The position numbers were made by a program, and so were the translations under genes. A DNA stretch of 64,000 bases from an uncultured Lachnospiraceae bacterium (lineage in GTDB: Bacteria > Bacillota > Clostridia > Lachnospirales > Lachnospiraceae): contig CAJTUC010000016.1 in the NCBI GenBank assembly GCA_910579395.1, positions 19,240 through 83,239 on the forward strand. Direction: 5' to 3'. The first letter of the stretch is position 1. Each line of letters opens with the position of its first letter. Positions 24,882 to 34,124 of the stretch are shown one piece after another. A model generated the notes under the pieces. The model saw nothing but the letters and a program-made list of their open reading frames with translations. It did not search any database and had not been told where the DNA came from.

Positions 24882-26750
24882 TTAAATTTCTCTGTAATCA
24901 CCATCTACAACATCATCCGCCGCACCAGCATCCGCGCTCTCCTGTGCGCCTGCTGCACCCATATCCGGGCTGCCCTGCTGTGCCTGCTGCATATTTTCAT
25001 ACATCTTCGTGAACAAGGACTGTGCAGAATTTGTCAGCTTTTCTTTTGCAGCCTTTAACTCATCTATCTGACTGTCGGACATTTCCTGATCTTTCGTCTT
25101 TTCCAGAATATCCTTTACTGCCTGCAGATCTGCTTCAACACCTGCTTTCTCAGAAGCGTCAATCTTGTCGCCTACTTCGCCCAAAGCCTTCTCTGTCTGG
25201 AATACGAAAGAGTCTGCCTCATTTCTCGTATCGATCGCTTCTTTTCTCTTCTTATCCTGTGCTTCATATTCTGCCGCTTCTTTTACCGCTCTGTCGATTT
25301 CATCGTCGGACATATTGGAACCTGCAGTGATTGTAATATGCTGTTCCTTACCCGTTCCCAAATCCTTCGCGGATACATTTACGATACCGTTCGCATCGAT
25401 ATCAAAAGTAACTTCAATCTGCGGAACACCGCGCATTGCCGGCGGAATACCATCCAATCTGAACTGTCCGAGAGACTTATTGTCTTTCGCGAACTGTCTT
25501 TCACCCTGTACGACATTGATATCAACTGCTGTCTGATTATCTGCCGCAGTAGAGAAAATCTGGCTCTTCTTCGTCGGAATCGTCGTATTTCTTTCAATCA
25601 GTCTGGTAGCTACACCGCCCATCGTTTCGATGGAAAGGGAAAGAGGTGTTACATCGAGCAGCAGGATTTCACCTGCGCCGGCATCACCTGCCAGCTTACC
25701 GCCCTGAATAGAAGCGCCCAGCGCAACACATTCGTCGGGATTCAGGCTCTTGTTCGGTTCATGTCCTGTCAGCTGTTTTACCTTTTCCTGAACAGCCGGA
25801 ATACGGGTCGAACCGCCAACTAACAGTACTTTGCCCAAATCTGCATTGGTAAGTCCGGCATCCTTCATTGCGTTCTGAACCGGAATCGCAGTTCTTTCTA
25901 CCAGATCATGTGTCAGTTCGTCAAATTTTGCTCTTGTCAGATTCATATCAAAATGTTTCGGGCCTTCTGCCGTTGCCGTAATGAAAGGCAGATTAATATT
26001 TGTTGTCGTTGCAGAAGACAATTCTTTTTTCGCTTTCTCCGCTGCTTCCTTTAATCTCTGGAGCGCCATCTTATCTCCTGATAAATCAACGCCCTCCTGC
26101 GCTTTGAATTCCGCCAGCATCCAGTCGATAATCTTCTGGTCAAAGTCATCGCCGCCCAAACGGGTATCACCGTTGGTCGCAAGAACTTCGATAACGCCGT
26201 CACCGATTTCAATGAGGGAAACATCAAATGTACCGCCGCCCAAATCATATACCATGATCTTCTGCTCTTTTTCATTATCAAGGCCATATGCCAGCGCCGC
26301 CGCCGTAGGCTCGTTGATAATACGTTTTACATCCAGACCTGCAATCTTACCTGCATCTTTGGTCGCCTGTCTCTGTGCGTCATTAAAGTACGCCGGTACA
26401 GTAATAACGGCTTCCGTTACTTTTTCACCAAGATAATTCTCGGCATCCGCTTTCAGTTTCTGAAGAATCATCGCAGAAATCTGCTGCGGAGAATATTTTT
26501 TGTCATCGATTGTGCGTCCTCTGTCCGTACCCATATCTCTTTTGATGGATGCGATCGTTTTGTCCGCATTGGTAACTGCCTGACGTTTTGCCGGCTCACC
26601 AACGAGTCTTTCTCCTGTCTTTGTAAACGCTACGACTGAGGGTGTTGTTCTCGCACCTTCCGTATTTGCGATGACCGCCGGTTTACCACCTTCCATAACT
26701 GCTACACAGCTATTTGTTGTTCCTAAATCAATACCTATTATTTTGCTCAT
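24882..26750 (-). CDS. dnaK: Chaperone DnaK (Hsp70)
   Basis: 622 residues from the ATG at 26750, which has GGAGG eight bases upstream; an in-frame TTG two codons earlier lacks spacing. The ATPase domain starts IIGIDLGTTNSCVAV, includes the phosphate motif VYDLGGGTFDVSLIEI and the adenosine motif LLVGGSTRIPAVQ. The Gln/Gly-rich tail follows the lid and ends VVDGDYREI, equivalent to the EEVD-like conserved end. As in Gram-positive bacteria, the ATPase domain lacks the roughly 24-residue loop of enterobacterial DnaK. Stress control comes from the CIRCE at 28617. Confidence 0.97.
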   Translation of the reverse strand: MSKIIGIDLGTTNSCVAVMEGGKPAVIANTEGARTTPSVVAFTKTGERLVGEPAKRQAVTNADKTIASIKRDMGTDRGRTIDDKKYSPQQISAMILQKLKADAENYLGEKVTEAVITVPAYFNDAQRQATKDAGKIAGLDVKRIINEPTAAALAYGLDNEKEQKIMVYDLGGGTFDVSLIEIGDGVIEVLATNGDTRLGGDDFDQKIIDWMLAEFKAQEGVDLSGDKMALQRLKEAAEKAKKELSSATTTNINLPFITATAEGPKHFDMNLTRAKFDELTHDLVERTAIPVQNAMKDAGLTNADLGKVLLVGGSTRIPAVQEKVKQLTGHEPNKSLNPDECVALGASIQGGKLAGDAGAGEILLLDVTPLSLSIETMGGVATRLIERNTTIPTKKSQIFSTAADNQTAVDINVVQGERQFAKDNKSLGQFRLDGIPPAMRGVPQIEVTFDIDANGIVNVSAKDLGTGKEQHITITAGSNMSDDEIDRAVKEAAEYEAQDKKRKEAIDTRNEADSFVFQTEKALGEVGDKIDASEKAGVEADLQAVKDILEKTKDQEMSDSQIDELKAAKEKLTNSAQSLFTKMYENMQQAQQGSPDMGAAGAQESADAGAADDVVDGDYREI

Positions 26751-26804
26751 CTCCAAGCCCTCCTATATAATATATATCATTAATGTTAATCTGTAACTAC
26801 TTCA

Positions 26805-26884
26805 GGAAGAATGGCTGCCAAGTCATTCTTTCAGCTAAAACTTAGAATTTCTTAGATATTGTCTTTTAATGTCTTAGAGATTCT
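26805..26884. repeat. Degenerate double-hairpin element between grpE and dnaK
   Basis: GGAAGAATGGC (26805-26815) and CATTCTTTC (from 26824) form a hairpin. A second imperfect hairpin starts with CTTAGAATTTCTTAGAT (about 26841) and ends TCTTAGAGATTCTTTT just before the grpE stop. Order and sequence parallel the element after dnaK, suggesting a decayed copy. Confidence 0.55.
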
Positions 26885-26885
26885 T

Positions 26886-27545
26886 TTAGCTTACTACCGC
26901 TACCATACTATGCCGCACGACACTGCCGCGGTAAGTATACCCCTTCTGCAATTCCTGTGCGATAATGCCGGAACCGTATTCTTCACTTTCTACCTGCATG
27001 ACCGCATTGTGGAACTCCGGATCAAATTCCTGTCCGACCGCCTCAATCGGTTTCACATCAATTGCCTCTAACTCCGTCAAAAGCTGTTTGTAGATCATTT
27101 CCATTCCCTGTGCAAAAGCGCCGCCTTTATCGCTCTCCGGCACCGTCGCCAGCCCTCTTTCGAAGTTATCCACGACGGGAAGGATTTTCTCAATCACACT
27201 TTTTGCTCCGGTCTCGAACATCGCCGATTTTTCTTTTTCCGTTCGTTTACGGAAATTATCAAATTCAGCCATCTGGCGTTTTACTCTGTCTTCCAGTTCG
27301 TCGATTTTTGTTTTCAACGCTTCCTGTTTCTTATCAACTTTTTCTTTTTTCTTTTTCTCTTTCTTCGCCGCCTTAGAGTCTTCTTTTGCATCAACACGCT
27401 CTTCTTCCAACGCTTCTTCCACAGTCTCCGAAGAAAGTCCTTCCGCTTCCGTTTCCTCCTGTGCGTTCAATTCTTCCATCTGTTCCTCTTTTTCCAGTTC
27501 TTTTTCCAGTTCCTTTTCCAATTCTCTCTCTGCCACAGTCTTCAT
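26886..27545 (-). CDS. grpE: Nucleotide exchange factor GrpE
   Basis: 219 residues. The first about 80 residues are highly charged, with ELEKELEKELEKEE near the start and Lys-rich KAAKKEKKKKEKVDKK; a long coiled coil follows (about 72-120). The DnaK-binding beta domain has DPEFHNAVMQVESEEYGSGI and the ending GYTYRGSVVRHSMVAVV, the GrpE signature. It releases ADP from DnaK. The start has AAAGGA almost touching the ATG, a tight spacing. It follows hrcA by 31 bases. Confidence 0.96.
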   Translation of the reverse strand: MKTVAERELEKELEKELEKEEQMEELNAQEETEAEGLSSETVEEALEEERVDAKEDSKAAKKEKKKKEKVDKKQEALKTKIDELEDRVKRQMAEFDNFRKRTEKEKSAMFETGAKSVIEKILPVVDNFERGLATVPESDKGGAFAQGMEMIYKQLLTELEAIDVKPIEAVGQEFDPEFHNAVMQVESEEYGSGIIAQELQKGYTYRGSVVRHSMVAVVS

Positions 27546-27576
27546 TCCTTTCTTTCGCCATAGTTACTATCAGCTT

Positions 27577-28599
27577 CTATTTCCTGTATAAGTCATCCAA
27601 CTGGCTTTTCAGCATCTTCAGATTATGAACTACTTTCTCATAATCCATACGTTTCGGACCAATGATTCCAATGGTCCCCTTCATTCCCTCATCCAATTCA
27701 TAGGTCGCTGTCACAACACTGCAATCCTTCATGCCCTGAATCGGTGTTTCGTTTCCGATATAGACTTGTATGCCCGTATTCTCATCCGCAAGATTTTCCT
27801 GAACAAGTTCGCTCAGGAACTGTTTCTCTTCAAAAGTCGTGATCAGCTCGCTGGCTCTTTGATGATCGGAAAGCTCCGGATACTTGAAAAAGTTCTTTGT
27901 GCCGCTCGTATAAATTTCCAAATCCTCATCAGCTTTGATTGCTTCCGCAACGGCATCAATTACATCCGCAACGATCTCACTGTGAATTCCTGCCTGCTGT
28001 TTCATTGCCGCTATCATGCCAAGATTGATTTCTTCCAGAGACAGTCCGTTCAAATGGCTATTCAGTAAAATGTTTAATTTTAATAATGTATCGTTATGCA
28101 GTTCTTCTGAAACAGCCAGTATGGAATTCTTGATCACATTTCCTTCCACAACGATAACTGCAAGAATCTGATTGGCATCCACACGGGAAAGCTGGATAAA
28201 TTTCAGCTTATTACGACGATACTGCGGGGCCGAGATCATCGCCGCATACTCCGTATTATTCGCCAGGAGCTTTGCGGCCTGTTTCAGGAGATGTTCCATT
28301 TTATCTTCTTTCTCAAGAAGCATCTCCTTCATTTCTTCCACTTCCCGCTCCTTCTCTTCCATCATCCGATCGACATACAGCCTGTATCCTTTATCCGATG
28401 GAATACGGCCGGCAGAGGTATGCGGCTGAAGAATATAACCCAGCTCTTCCAAATCTGCCATTTCATTTCGAATGGTCGCGGAACTCAGATTCAAATCGGT
28501 ATACTTGGAAATCGTTCTGCTTCCTACCGGTTCTCCCGTCTCCAGATAGTTCCGGATGATGGCTTGCAATATTTTATATTTTCTTTCATCCAGCTGCAT
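27577..28599 (-). CDS. hrcA: Heat-inducible transcription repressor HrcA
   Basis: 340 residues from the ATG at 28599 (AGGAGAG seven bases upstream; upstream ATG at 28623 would overlap the operator). The N-terminal winged helix holds EPVGSRTISKYTDLNLSSA, and IRNEMADLEELGYILQPHTS is the HrcA signature. The GAF-like and dimerisation domains end in GPKRMDYEKVVHNLKML. It binds CIRCE and is kept active by GroE in other Bacillota. It is the first gene of its own target operon, giving autoregulation. Confidence 0.96.
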   Translation of the reverse strand: MQLDERKYKILQAIIRNYLETGEPVGSRTISKYTDLNLSSATIRNEMADLEELGYILQPHTSAGRIPSDKGYRLYVDRMMEEKEREVEEMKEMLLEKEDKMEHLLKQAAKLLANNTEYAAMISAPQYRRNKLKFIQLSRVDANQILAVIVVEGNVIKNSILAVSEELHNDTLLKLNILLNSHLNGLSLEEINLGMIAAMKQQAGIHSEIVADVIDAVAEAIKADEDLEIYTSGTKNFFKYPELSDHQRASELITTFEEKQFLSELVQENLADENTGIQVYIGNETPIQGMKDCSVVTATYELDEGMKGTIGIIGPKRMDYEKVVHNLKMLKSQLDDLYRK

Positions 28600-28616
28600 A
28601 CCATTCTCTCCTATTG

Positions 28617-28643
28617 TTAGCACTCAACTCGTTAGAGTGCTAA
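28617..28643 (-). promoter_or_regulatory. CIRCE operator of the hrcA-grpE-dnaK-dnaJ operon
   Basis: Perfect TTAGCACTC (28617-28625), nine-base spacer, GAGTGCTAA (28635-28643). It sits between the promoter and the hrcA ribosome site, inside the transcribed leader, as in other Bacillota. Confidence 0.97.
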
Positions 28644-28657
28644 CATCTTCTAGTGAT

Positions 28658-28686
28658 AAGTTATCACTTCACTATTTAATTGTCAA
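28658..28686 (-). promoter_or_regulatory. Promoter of the hrcA operon, with a palindrome at its -10 region
   Basis: Perfect TTGACA (28681-28686), 17-base spacer, then TAACTT (28658-28663), a poor -10 box. The -10 region is embedded in a perfect 17-base palindrome AGTGATAAGTTATCACT (28652-28668), which could be a second operator. Confidence 0.6.
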
Positions 28687-28728
28687 CACATACGAGAAAA
28701 AAAATTATGAAAAAAATATAAATCAATA

Positions 28729-28771
28729 AAAAAGCAATCAGTTGAAATTCTTCCTCAAACTAATTGCTTTT
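28729..28771 (-). terminator. Terminator of the DUF6465 gene
   Basis: On the minus strand AAAAGCAAT and ATTGCTTTT arms, with an inner AGTTTGA/TCAACT stem, are followed by TTTTTTATT. It separates the DUF6465 gene from the hrcA promoter. Confidence 0.8.
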
Positions 28772-28800
28772 AGTATGCTGTATTTTGTTTAAATCAATGC

Positions 28801-29247
28801 TTAGAAGTTGAAATCGCCGTTCACTTCATTCTCGCTGCCCTTGTTGATAACGTAGTATACTTTGTTATCTTCAGGTTTTACATAAAGCTCAACCGTTTTG
28901 AAATCCGCAGGCGCTCTGTGCAGATCATATTCCCAGATATCTTTCGCACTTTGTACCAGTTCTTCCGGCGTATGCGTATTACCCGCGAACTGTATTTCAA
29001 CAGTTGCCTTTACCGCCGGTTTTCTGCCGGCTGTTTTGACCGCTGTTTCTTTAACCTGTGTCGTCTTGGCAGCAGTCTTCTTCTCTGCTGCTTTCTTTGT
29101 TCCCGGTTTTCTGCCCGGCTTCTTCTTTGTCGTCTCTGCCTTAGGCGCTTCTTTTACTTCCTTAACTTCTTCTTTGGTATCTGCAGCCGGAACTGCTGCC
29201 GACTTTGCTGCCGTCTTCTCGGCTGCCGCTTTCTTTACTTCTGCCAT
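28801..29247 (-). CDS. DUF6465 family protein with AT-hook-like basic region
   Basis: 148 residues. The first about 75 are rich in Ala, Lys, Glu and Thr, with KKKPGRKPGTKKAAEKK and AGRKPAVK, resembling AT-hook or histone-H1-like tails. The C-terminal domain (about 80-148, VEIQFAGNTHTPEELVQSA onward, then VYYVINKGSENEVNGDFNF) is the DUF6465 fold found in Clostridia. DNA binding by the basic tail is plausible but unproven. GGGAGGAG precedes the start. Single-gene unit with its own promoter, a leader of about 110 bases and a terminator. Confidence 0.85.
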   Translation of the reverse strand: MAEVKKAAAEKTAAKSAAVPAADTKEEVKEVKEAPKAETTKKKPGRKPGTKKAAEKKTAAKTTQVKETAVKTAGRKPAVKATVEIQFAGNTHTPEELVQSAKDIWEYDLHRAPADFKTVELYVKPEDNKVYYVINKGSENEVNGDFNF

Positions 29248-29365
29248 GAATATTCTCCTCCCATGTACACATTCATACTTTTATTATGCAGCAATCATCT
29301 AGTTCAATATCTTATAATCTACTGATTTATATAATATTTATATACTATCACTTGATTACAGAGCA

Positions 29366-29395
29366 ATTTTAACTCATAGTATTCAGCCTTGTCAA
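29366..29395 (-). promoter_or_regulatory. Promoter of the DUF6465 gene
   Basis: TTGACA (29390-29395), 18-base spacer, TAAAAT (29366-29371) on the minus strand. The leader would be about 110 bases and AT-rich. Confidence 0.6.
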
Positions 29396-29457
29396 CTAAC
29401 AAACTGTCACAAATCCATTATTATTTCTACCCTTTTATATACGAAATGCTGTAAAAA

Positions 29458-30282
29458 TCAAGAAAAAACAAAATACAGAAGGACTATGACACCCAAAACA
29501 ATGCGGTACCAGCCAAACACTTTGAAATCATGTTTCTTGATATAACCCATCAGAAAACGTATCACAATAACGGATACTAGAAATGCGACAAGCATACCGA
29601 CAAACAGAATGGTAAGTTCCATTCCCGTAAAAACAAATCCGAATTTAACAATTTTCAATAGGCTCGCACCGAGCATGACTGGAATTGCCAGGAAAAAAGT
29701 AAATTCTGCGGCAACCGTTCTGGATACACCGATCAGCAGCGCTCCGACGATTGTAGCGCCCGAACGGGATGTTCCCGGAAAAATCGCGGCGATCAGCTGA
29801 AATACTCCGATCAGCAACGCTGTTTTATAAGTAATCTGCCCCAGACTCGTAATGTGAGGCCGCATATTTTTATTGCGGTTCTCGATAATGATAAAAGCAA
29901 TACCGAATATGATCAGCGCAGCCGCAACACACCATGGATTATAGAAAAGCGCATCAAAGACATCATCAAACGCAAGACCGATCACTGCCGCCGGAATACA
30001 GGCTACAACAATTTTGATCCAAAGTACAAAAATATCCTTTTTAATAAATGGCTTCCTGCGGTCCTTTAATTCGAAAGGAAAAATTTTATTCCAGAAAAGC
30101 AGCACGACCGCCAGAATCGCCCCCAACTGTATAACGACCAAAAACATTTCCCAAAATTCTTCCGATACGTCCAGCGTCACGAACTCATTGAGCAAGATCA
30201 TATGTCCCGTACTGCTGACGGGAAGCCATTCCGTAATACCCTCTACGATACCGAACAAGATTGCCTTTAAAATTTCTAACAT
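29458..30282 (-). CDS. uppP: Undecaprenyl-diphosphatase UppP (BacA)
   Basis: 274 residues, about eight membrane helices. The two active-site signatures are present: EGITEWLPVSSTGH (14-27) and PGTSRSGATIVG (169-180). The enzyme dephosphorylates undecaprenyl diphosphate to recycle the lipid carrier of peptidoglycan synthesis and gives background bacitracin tolerance. Its start lies inside the last codons of the patatin gene (7-base overlap), so both share a transcript. Confidence 0.95.
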   Translation of the reverse strand: MLEILKAILFGIVEGITEWLPVSSTGHMILLNEFVTLDVSEEFWEMFLVVIQLGAILAVVLLFWNKIFPFELKDRRKPFIKKDIFVLWIKIVVACIPAAVIGLAFDDVFDALFYNPWCVAAALIIFGIAFIIIENRNKNMRPHITSLGQITYKTALLIGVFQLIAAIFPGTSRSGATIVGALLIGVSRTVAAEFTFFLAIPVMLGASLLKIVKFGFVFTGMELTILFVGMLVAFLVSVIVIRFLMGYIKKHDFKVFGWYRIVLGVIVLLYFVFS

Positions 30283-31139
30283 GACTCTTCCTCCAAATAT
30301 TCCAACAGTTCCATATAACAGTTTTCGGCATCCTGATAGCCTTCTTTATAAAGAGCTTCCAGCTTTGCCCTGTCCTTCTCGACTCTCCCTACATTACTCT
30401 TATGCTTCGGACGGATGACAAATGCTTTTCCCTGCTTCTTCAATTCTTCTATATATTGTACCGTGCTGTTATAGGCAATATGTCTCTCCCGCATACATTC
30501 ATACACTTTCGGATAACGTACATACCGCGCTTTGATCATAGCGAGCTCTGCCGCCCCTGAAGCAGCTCTGACATAGCCTTCCTCTTTCGTCATAACAATG
30601 ACATTCTTCCGGTTGCCATCCCGCATGGAACGCCTGACGGGAATCGAATCCGAAATGCCGCCATCCAGATACAGCCCGTCACCAATCTTCACATTTCTGG
30701 AAACAAGCGGCATGGAACTGGACGCCCGGACTGCAACGATATCTCTGTGCATTTCCTCAAGCTGCATATATTCCGGCTCTCCCGTTCTGATATTGGTAAC
30801 GACCGCATAGGCTTTTCCCGGATACCGTTCAAATGCCTCGTAATCATATGGATCCAGATAATCCGGTATCAACCCGTAACACATATCCGCCCCAAATAAA
30901 TCTCCGGTCGTTAACAGACTTTCCACACTGCAGTATGCTTTCTGATCCAGATAATTGACATTCGTCCGATACGCCCTTTTCCGCTGCTTCGAAAGATAAC
31001 TGCACATACAGCAGGCACCTGCGGATACCCCGTAACAACTGGAAAACTCTATCTCCTTATCGAGAAAAAAGTCCAATACGCCGGCCGTATAGATTCCCTT
31101 CATACCGCCGCCTTCCAAAACAAGTCCGGCCTGATACAC
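30276..31139 (-). CDS. Patatin-like phospholipase
   Basis: 287 residues from a GTG at 31139, chosen because AAGGAGG stands eight bases upstream; an ATG at 31184 adds 15 residues but has no site. The oxyanion-hole GGGMKG (10-15), nucleophile elbow GVSAG (Ser-39) and catalytic Asp in LDGGISDSIP (Asp-159) define a Ser-Asp lipid acyl hydrolase of the patatin/RssA type. Probably cytoplasmic, with unknown lipid substrate. Overlap with uppP suggests a link to envelope lipid metabolism (inference). Confidence 0.9.
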   Translation of the reverse strand: MYQAGLVLEGGGMKGIYTAGVLDFFLDKEIEFSSCYGVSAGACCMCSYLSKQRKRAYRTNVNYLDQKAYCSVESLLTTGDLFGADMCYGLIPDYLDPYDYEAFERYPGKAYAVVTNIRTGEPEYMQLEEMHRDIVAVRASSSMPLVSRNVKIGDGLYLDGGISDSIPVRRSMRDGNRKNVIVMTKEEGYVRAASGAAELAMIKARYVRYPKVYECMRERHIAYNSTVQYIEELKKQGKAFVIRPKHKSNVGRVEKDRAKLEALYKEGYQDAENCYMELLEYLEEESC

Positions 31140-31220
31140 CGTAATCCCCTCCTTCTTACTCAACCTGCGATATCTGGCCTGCATTGAAAACGCCAGTCAG
31201 ACCCGCAGCCGAAAAAATCA

Positions 31221-32417
31221 CTAATTTTTCGACCTGTATTCTGTCCGCACAAATTTTCGGAACGCTTCCAGCGAACGCTCTACCTTTTCCGTATCAATGC
31301 AGTAAGCCAGACGGAAATAACCAGGCGCACCGAAGGTATCACCGGGTACAAGGATCAGGTCATACTTTTTCGCCTTCTCACAGAATGCTGCCGCATCTTC
31401 TTCCAACGCTTTCGGGAAGATATAGAAAGTTCCGCCCGGCTTCACACATTCGAAGCCGAGAGAAGTGAGCTCCTTATATAATATGTTCATATTCGTTTCA
31501 TATACGGATAAATCCGCCGTCAGGTCCAATACTTCCGCTACCGCGAGCTGGATAATGGAAGGCGGACAGTTATGTCCGGTCCCACGCGAGATTTGCGCGC
31601 ACATATTTGTAATATATTCGGCATCCGTGCATTTCGGGTTCACCGCTACATAGCCGATTCTCTCACCGGGCAGCGACAGCGATTTGGAATAGGAATAGCA
31701 TGACAGGGAATTGTCATAAAAGCCGGATACATAAGGCGCATCCGTCCCCGCAAACACGATTTCCCTGTATGGCTCATCGGAAATCAGGAAAATATCATGC
31801 CCGTATTCTTTTTCCTTAGCCGTCAGAATATCCGCCAGTTTCCGAATGGTATCCGTCGTATAAACGATACCGGAAGGGTTATTCGGCGTATTGATGAGAA
31901 CCGCCATGACCTTCTCCGTCAGCATTTCTTCAAAGACCTCGAAATTAATCTGAAAATCTTCCACATTGGCAGGTACGACTTTCAGGACAGCCCCGCTCAG
32001 ATTGATATAAGGCTGATATTCCGGGAAATACGGCGCAAAAGTCAGGATTTCATCTCCGGGCTGCGTCACACATCGAATCGCATGAGCAATGGCTCCCGCC
32101 GCTCCCGTCGTCATAAAAATATGATTTCCCGTATAGTTCATGCCAAATCGCTCATTTAAAGACTGCGCGACTTTCTCCCGCACCGCCGGTATGCCAAGAC
32201 TCTGGCTGTATCCATGCAGCTCCATCGGATCACGGCTCTGCAGCAGGTCTATCATCACATCCGTAAATTTCTGCGGTGTAGGAACGGACGGATTGCCAAG
32301 GCTGTAATCAAAAACATTCTCATAACCGATTTCCGCTCCCCTTGCGGTCGCAAACTCAGACAGCTGCCTGATGACCGATTTCCCTTTTAGCATATCTTTA
32401 TATTTTTGTACGATCAT
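31221..32417 (-). CDS. PLP-dependent aminotransferase, class I/II
   Basis: 398 residues from the ATG at 32417 (AAGGAGAGG upstream). Fold-type I features: NTPNNPSGIVY binding loop (about 176-186), SDEPYREIVF and the PLP lysine in SYSKSLSLPGERIGY (Lys-245). Aspartate-aminotransferase-like; the substrate is not evident. Its start overlaps the glpK stop by ATGA, an unusual partner for an aminotransferase. Confidence 0.9.
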   Translation of the reverse strand: MIVQKYKDMLKGKSVIRQLSEFATARGAEIGYENVFDYSLGNPSVPTPQKFTDVMIDLLQSRDPMELHGYSQSLGIPAVREKVAQSLNERFGMNYTGNHIFMTTGAAGAIAHAIRCVTQPGDEILTFAPYFPEYQPYINLSGAVLKVVPANVEDFQINFEVFEEMLTEKVMAVLINTPNNPSGIVYTTDTIRKLADILTAKEKEYGHDIFLISDEPYREIVFAGTDAPYVSGFYDNSLSCYSYSKSLSLPGERIGYVAVNPKCTDAEYITNMCAQISRGTGHNCPPSIIQLAVAEVLDLTADLSVYETNMNILYKELTSLGFECVKPGGTFYIFPKALEEDAAAFCEKAKKYDLILVPGDTFGAPGYFRLAYCIDTEKVERSLEAFRKFVRTEYRSKN

Positions 32418-33916
32418 AATTCCTCTCCTTCCGCCCAAATCAATGCGCATTTTACCGCTTTTTTCCAACCTTTTAACAGTTCTGCGCGTCTCTCTTCTTT
32501 CATAGAAGCTTCAAATTGCCTGTCTAACTGCCAGTTCACGCAGATTTCTCCCCTGTCTTTCCAATACCCGACTGCAAGCCCCGCCAGATAAGCCGCTCCC
32601 AGAGCCGTTGTTTCAATACAGCTCGGTCTGTGCACCGTCTGCCCGATAATGTCCGCCTGAAACTGCATCAGAAAATCATTGGCGCTGGCTCCGCCGTCTA
32701 CCTTTAATTCCTGTAGAGGCATGCCCGCATCCTCTTCCATCGCCCTCAGTACATCTGCAGTCTGGTATGCAATGGACTCCAATGTTGCCCTGATAAAATG
32801 CTCCTTCTGACAGCCCCTTGTGATTCCGACGATCGTGCCTCTTGCATAAGGATTCCAGTAGGGCGCCCCCATTCCCGCAAAAGCCGGTACGACATATACG
32901 CCGTTCGTATCTTCGGCCTTTTTCGCATATTTTTCCGAATGGCCAGACTCCCTTATCATCCTCATGCTGTCGCGCAGCCATTGGATCGCCGCCCCCGCCA
33001 CGAATACGCTTCCTTCCAGCGCATATTCCACCCTGCTGCCGACGCTCGCCGCAATCGTCGTCAGCAGACCGTGGCCGGATGCGATTGCTTTTTCTCCTGT
33101 GTTCATCAGCAGAAAACATCCTGTGCCATATGTATTTTTCACCTGTCCCGGCTCAAAGCAGCACTGACCGAACAAAGCGGACTGCTGGTCTCCCGCCGCA
33201 CCCGCGATGGGAATCTCGCCGCCCAGGACATCGGCCGCCGTCTTTCCATAAACGCAGCTGGAAGGTTTTACCTCCGGCATCATGTTCTTCGGAATTCGAA
33301 AAAGGGTAAGCAGTTCCTCATCCCAGCACAATTCATGAATATTAAAAAGCATCGTGCGGGACGCATTTGTATAATCCGTTACATGCACGGTCCCTTTTGT
33401 CAGATTCCAGATAAGCCAGCTGTCAACCGTTCCAAATAAAAGTTCCCCGGCTTCCGCCTTTTCTCTCGCTCCTTCTACATTGTCCAGAATCCATGCAATC
33501 TTGCTGGCGGAAAAATAAGCATCCGGAATCAGTCCGGTCTTCTCCCGGATCACCTTTTCATGCCCCTGTACCTTCAGAGTATCGATCACTTCAGCCGTTC
33601 GCCTGCACTGCCATACGATTGCAGGATAAACAGGCATTCCCGTCGCTTTATCCCATACAATTGTCGTTTCCCGCTGGTTCGTAATACCGATTCCTGCAAT
33701 ATCCTGCGCGGACGCGCCGATATTCGCCATCGCTTCCGTTACGACCGCTATCTGTGACGACCATATCTCCCGCGGATTGTGTTCCACCCAGCCGGGCTTC
33801 GGATAAATCTGCGTGAATTCTTTCTGTGCCATACTACAGATTTCACCCTTTTTATCGAAAAGAATACATCTTGAGCTTGTCGTTCCCTGGTCCAGCGCCA
33901 TAATGTATTTCAGCAT
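32414..33916 (-). CDS. glpK: Glycerol kinase
   Basis: 500 residues from the ATG at 33916 (GGGGGA upstream). FGGY-family kinase: MALDQGTTSSRCILFD at the start, GITNQRETTIVWD, the substrate loop GTVDSWLIWNLT, and KVDGGASANDFLMQFQADI near the end. It phosphorylates glycerol to glycerol 3-phosphate. No glycerol facilitator or glpD lies nearby. The gene has its own near-consensus promoter and runs into the aminotransferase gene through an ATGA overlap. Confidence 0.95.
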   Translation of the reverse strand: MLKYIMALDQGTTSSRCILFDKKGEICSMAQKEFTQIYPKPGWVEHNPREIWSSQIAVVTEAMANIGASAQDIAGIGITNQRETTIVWDKATGMPVYPAIVWQCRRTAEVIDTLKVQGHEKVIREKTGLIPDAYFSASKIAWILDNVEGAREKAEAGELLFGTVDSWLIWNLTKGTVHVTDYTNASRTMLFNIHELCWDEELLTLFRIPKNMMPEVKPSSCVYGKTAADVLGGEIPIAGAAGDQQSALFGQCCFEPGQVKNTYGTGCFLLMNTGEKAIASGHGLLTTIAASVGSRVEYALEGSVFVAGAAIQWLRDSMRMIRESGHSEKYAKKAEDTNGVYVVPAFAGMGAPYWNPYARGTIVGITRGCQKEHFIRATLESIAYQTADVLRAMEEDAGMPLQELKVDGGASANDFLMQFQADIIGQTVHRPSCIETTALGAAYLAGLAVGYWKDRGEICVNWQLDRQFEASMKEERRAELLKGWKKAVKCALIWAEGEEL

Positions 33917-33982
33917 AATTCCCCCATTCTGTGAGCATACTTGTCCACAAAGCATTCCAATAACTTTGAAACCTTATTCCCT

Positions 33983-34011
33983 AGTATATAATATTTTTTT
34001 TCTTCTGTTAA
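33983..34011 (-). promoter_or_regulatory. glpK promoter
   Basis: TTAACA (34006-34011), 17-base spacer, TATACT (33983-33988) on the minus strand, about 60 bases before the glpK start. Confidence 0.65.
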
Positions 34012-34124
34012 GCCTCTTCCTATTTTTTTTAAATGTGTTACAATACTGCTTGTGCGTAATCGCCCTGCGGCGTATTCACAAATGTATAATAAACGTCTGT
34101 TAAAACGGACAAAGGAGAGTCTTT

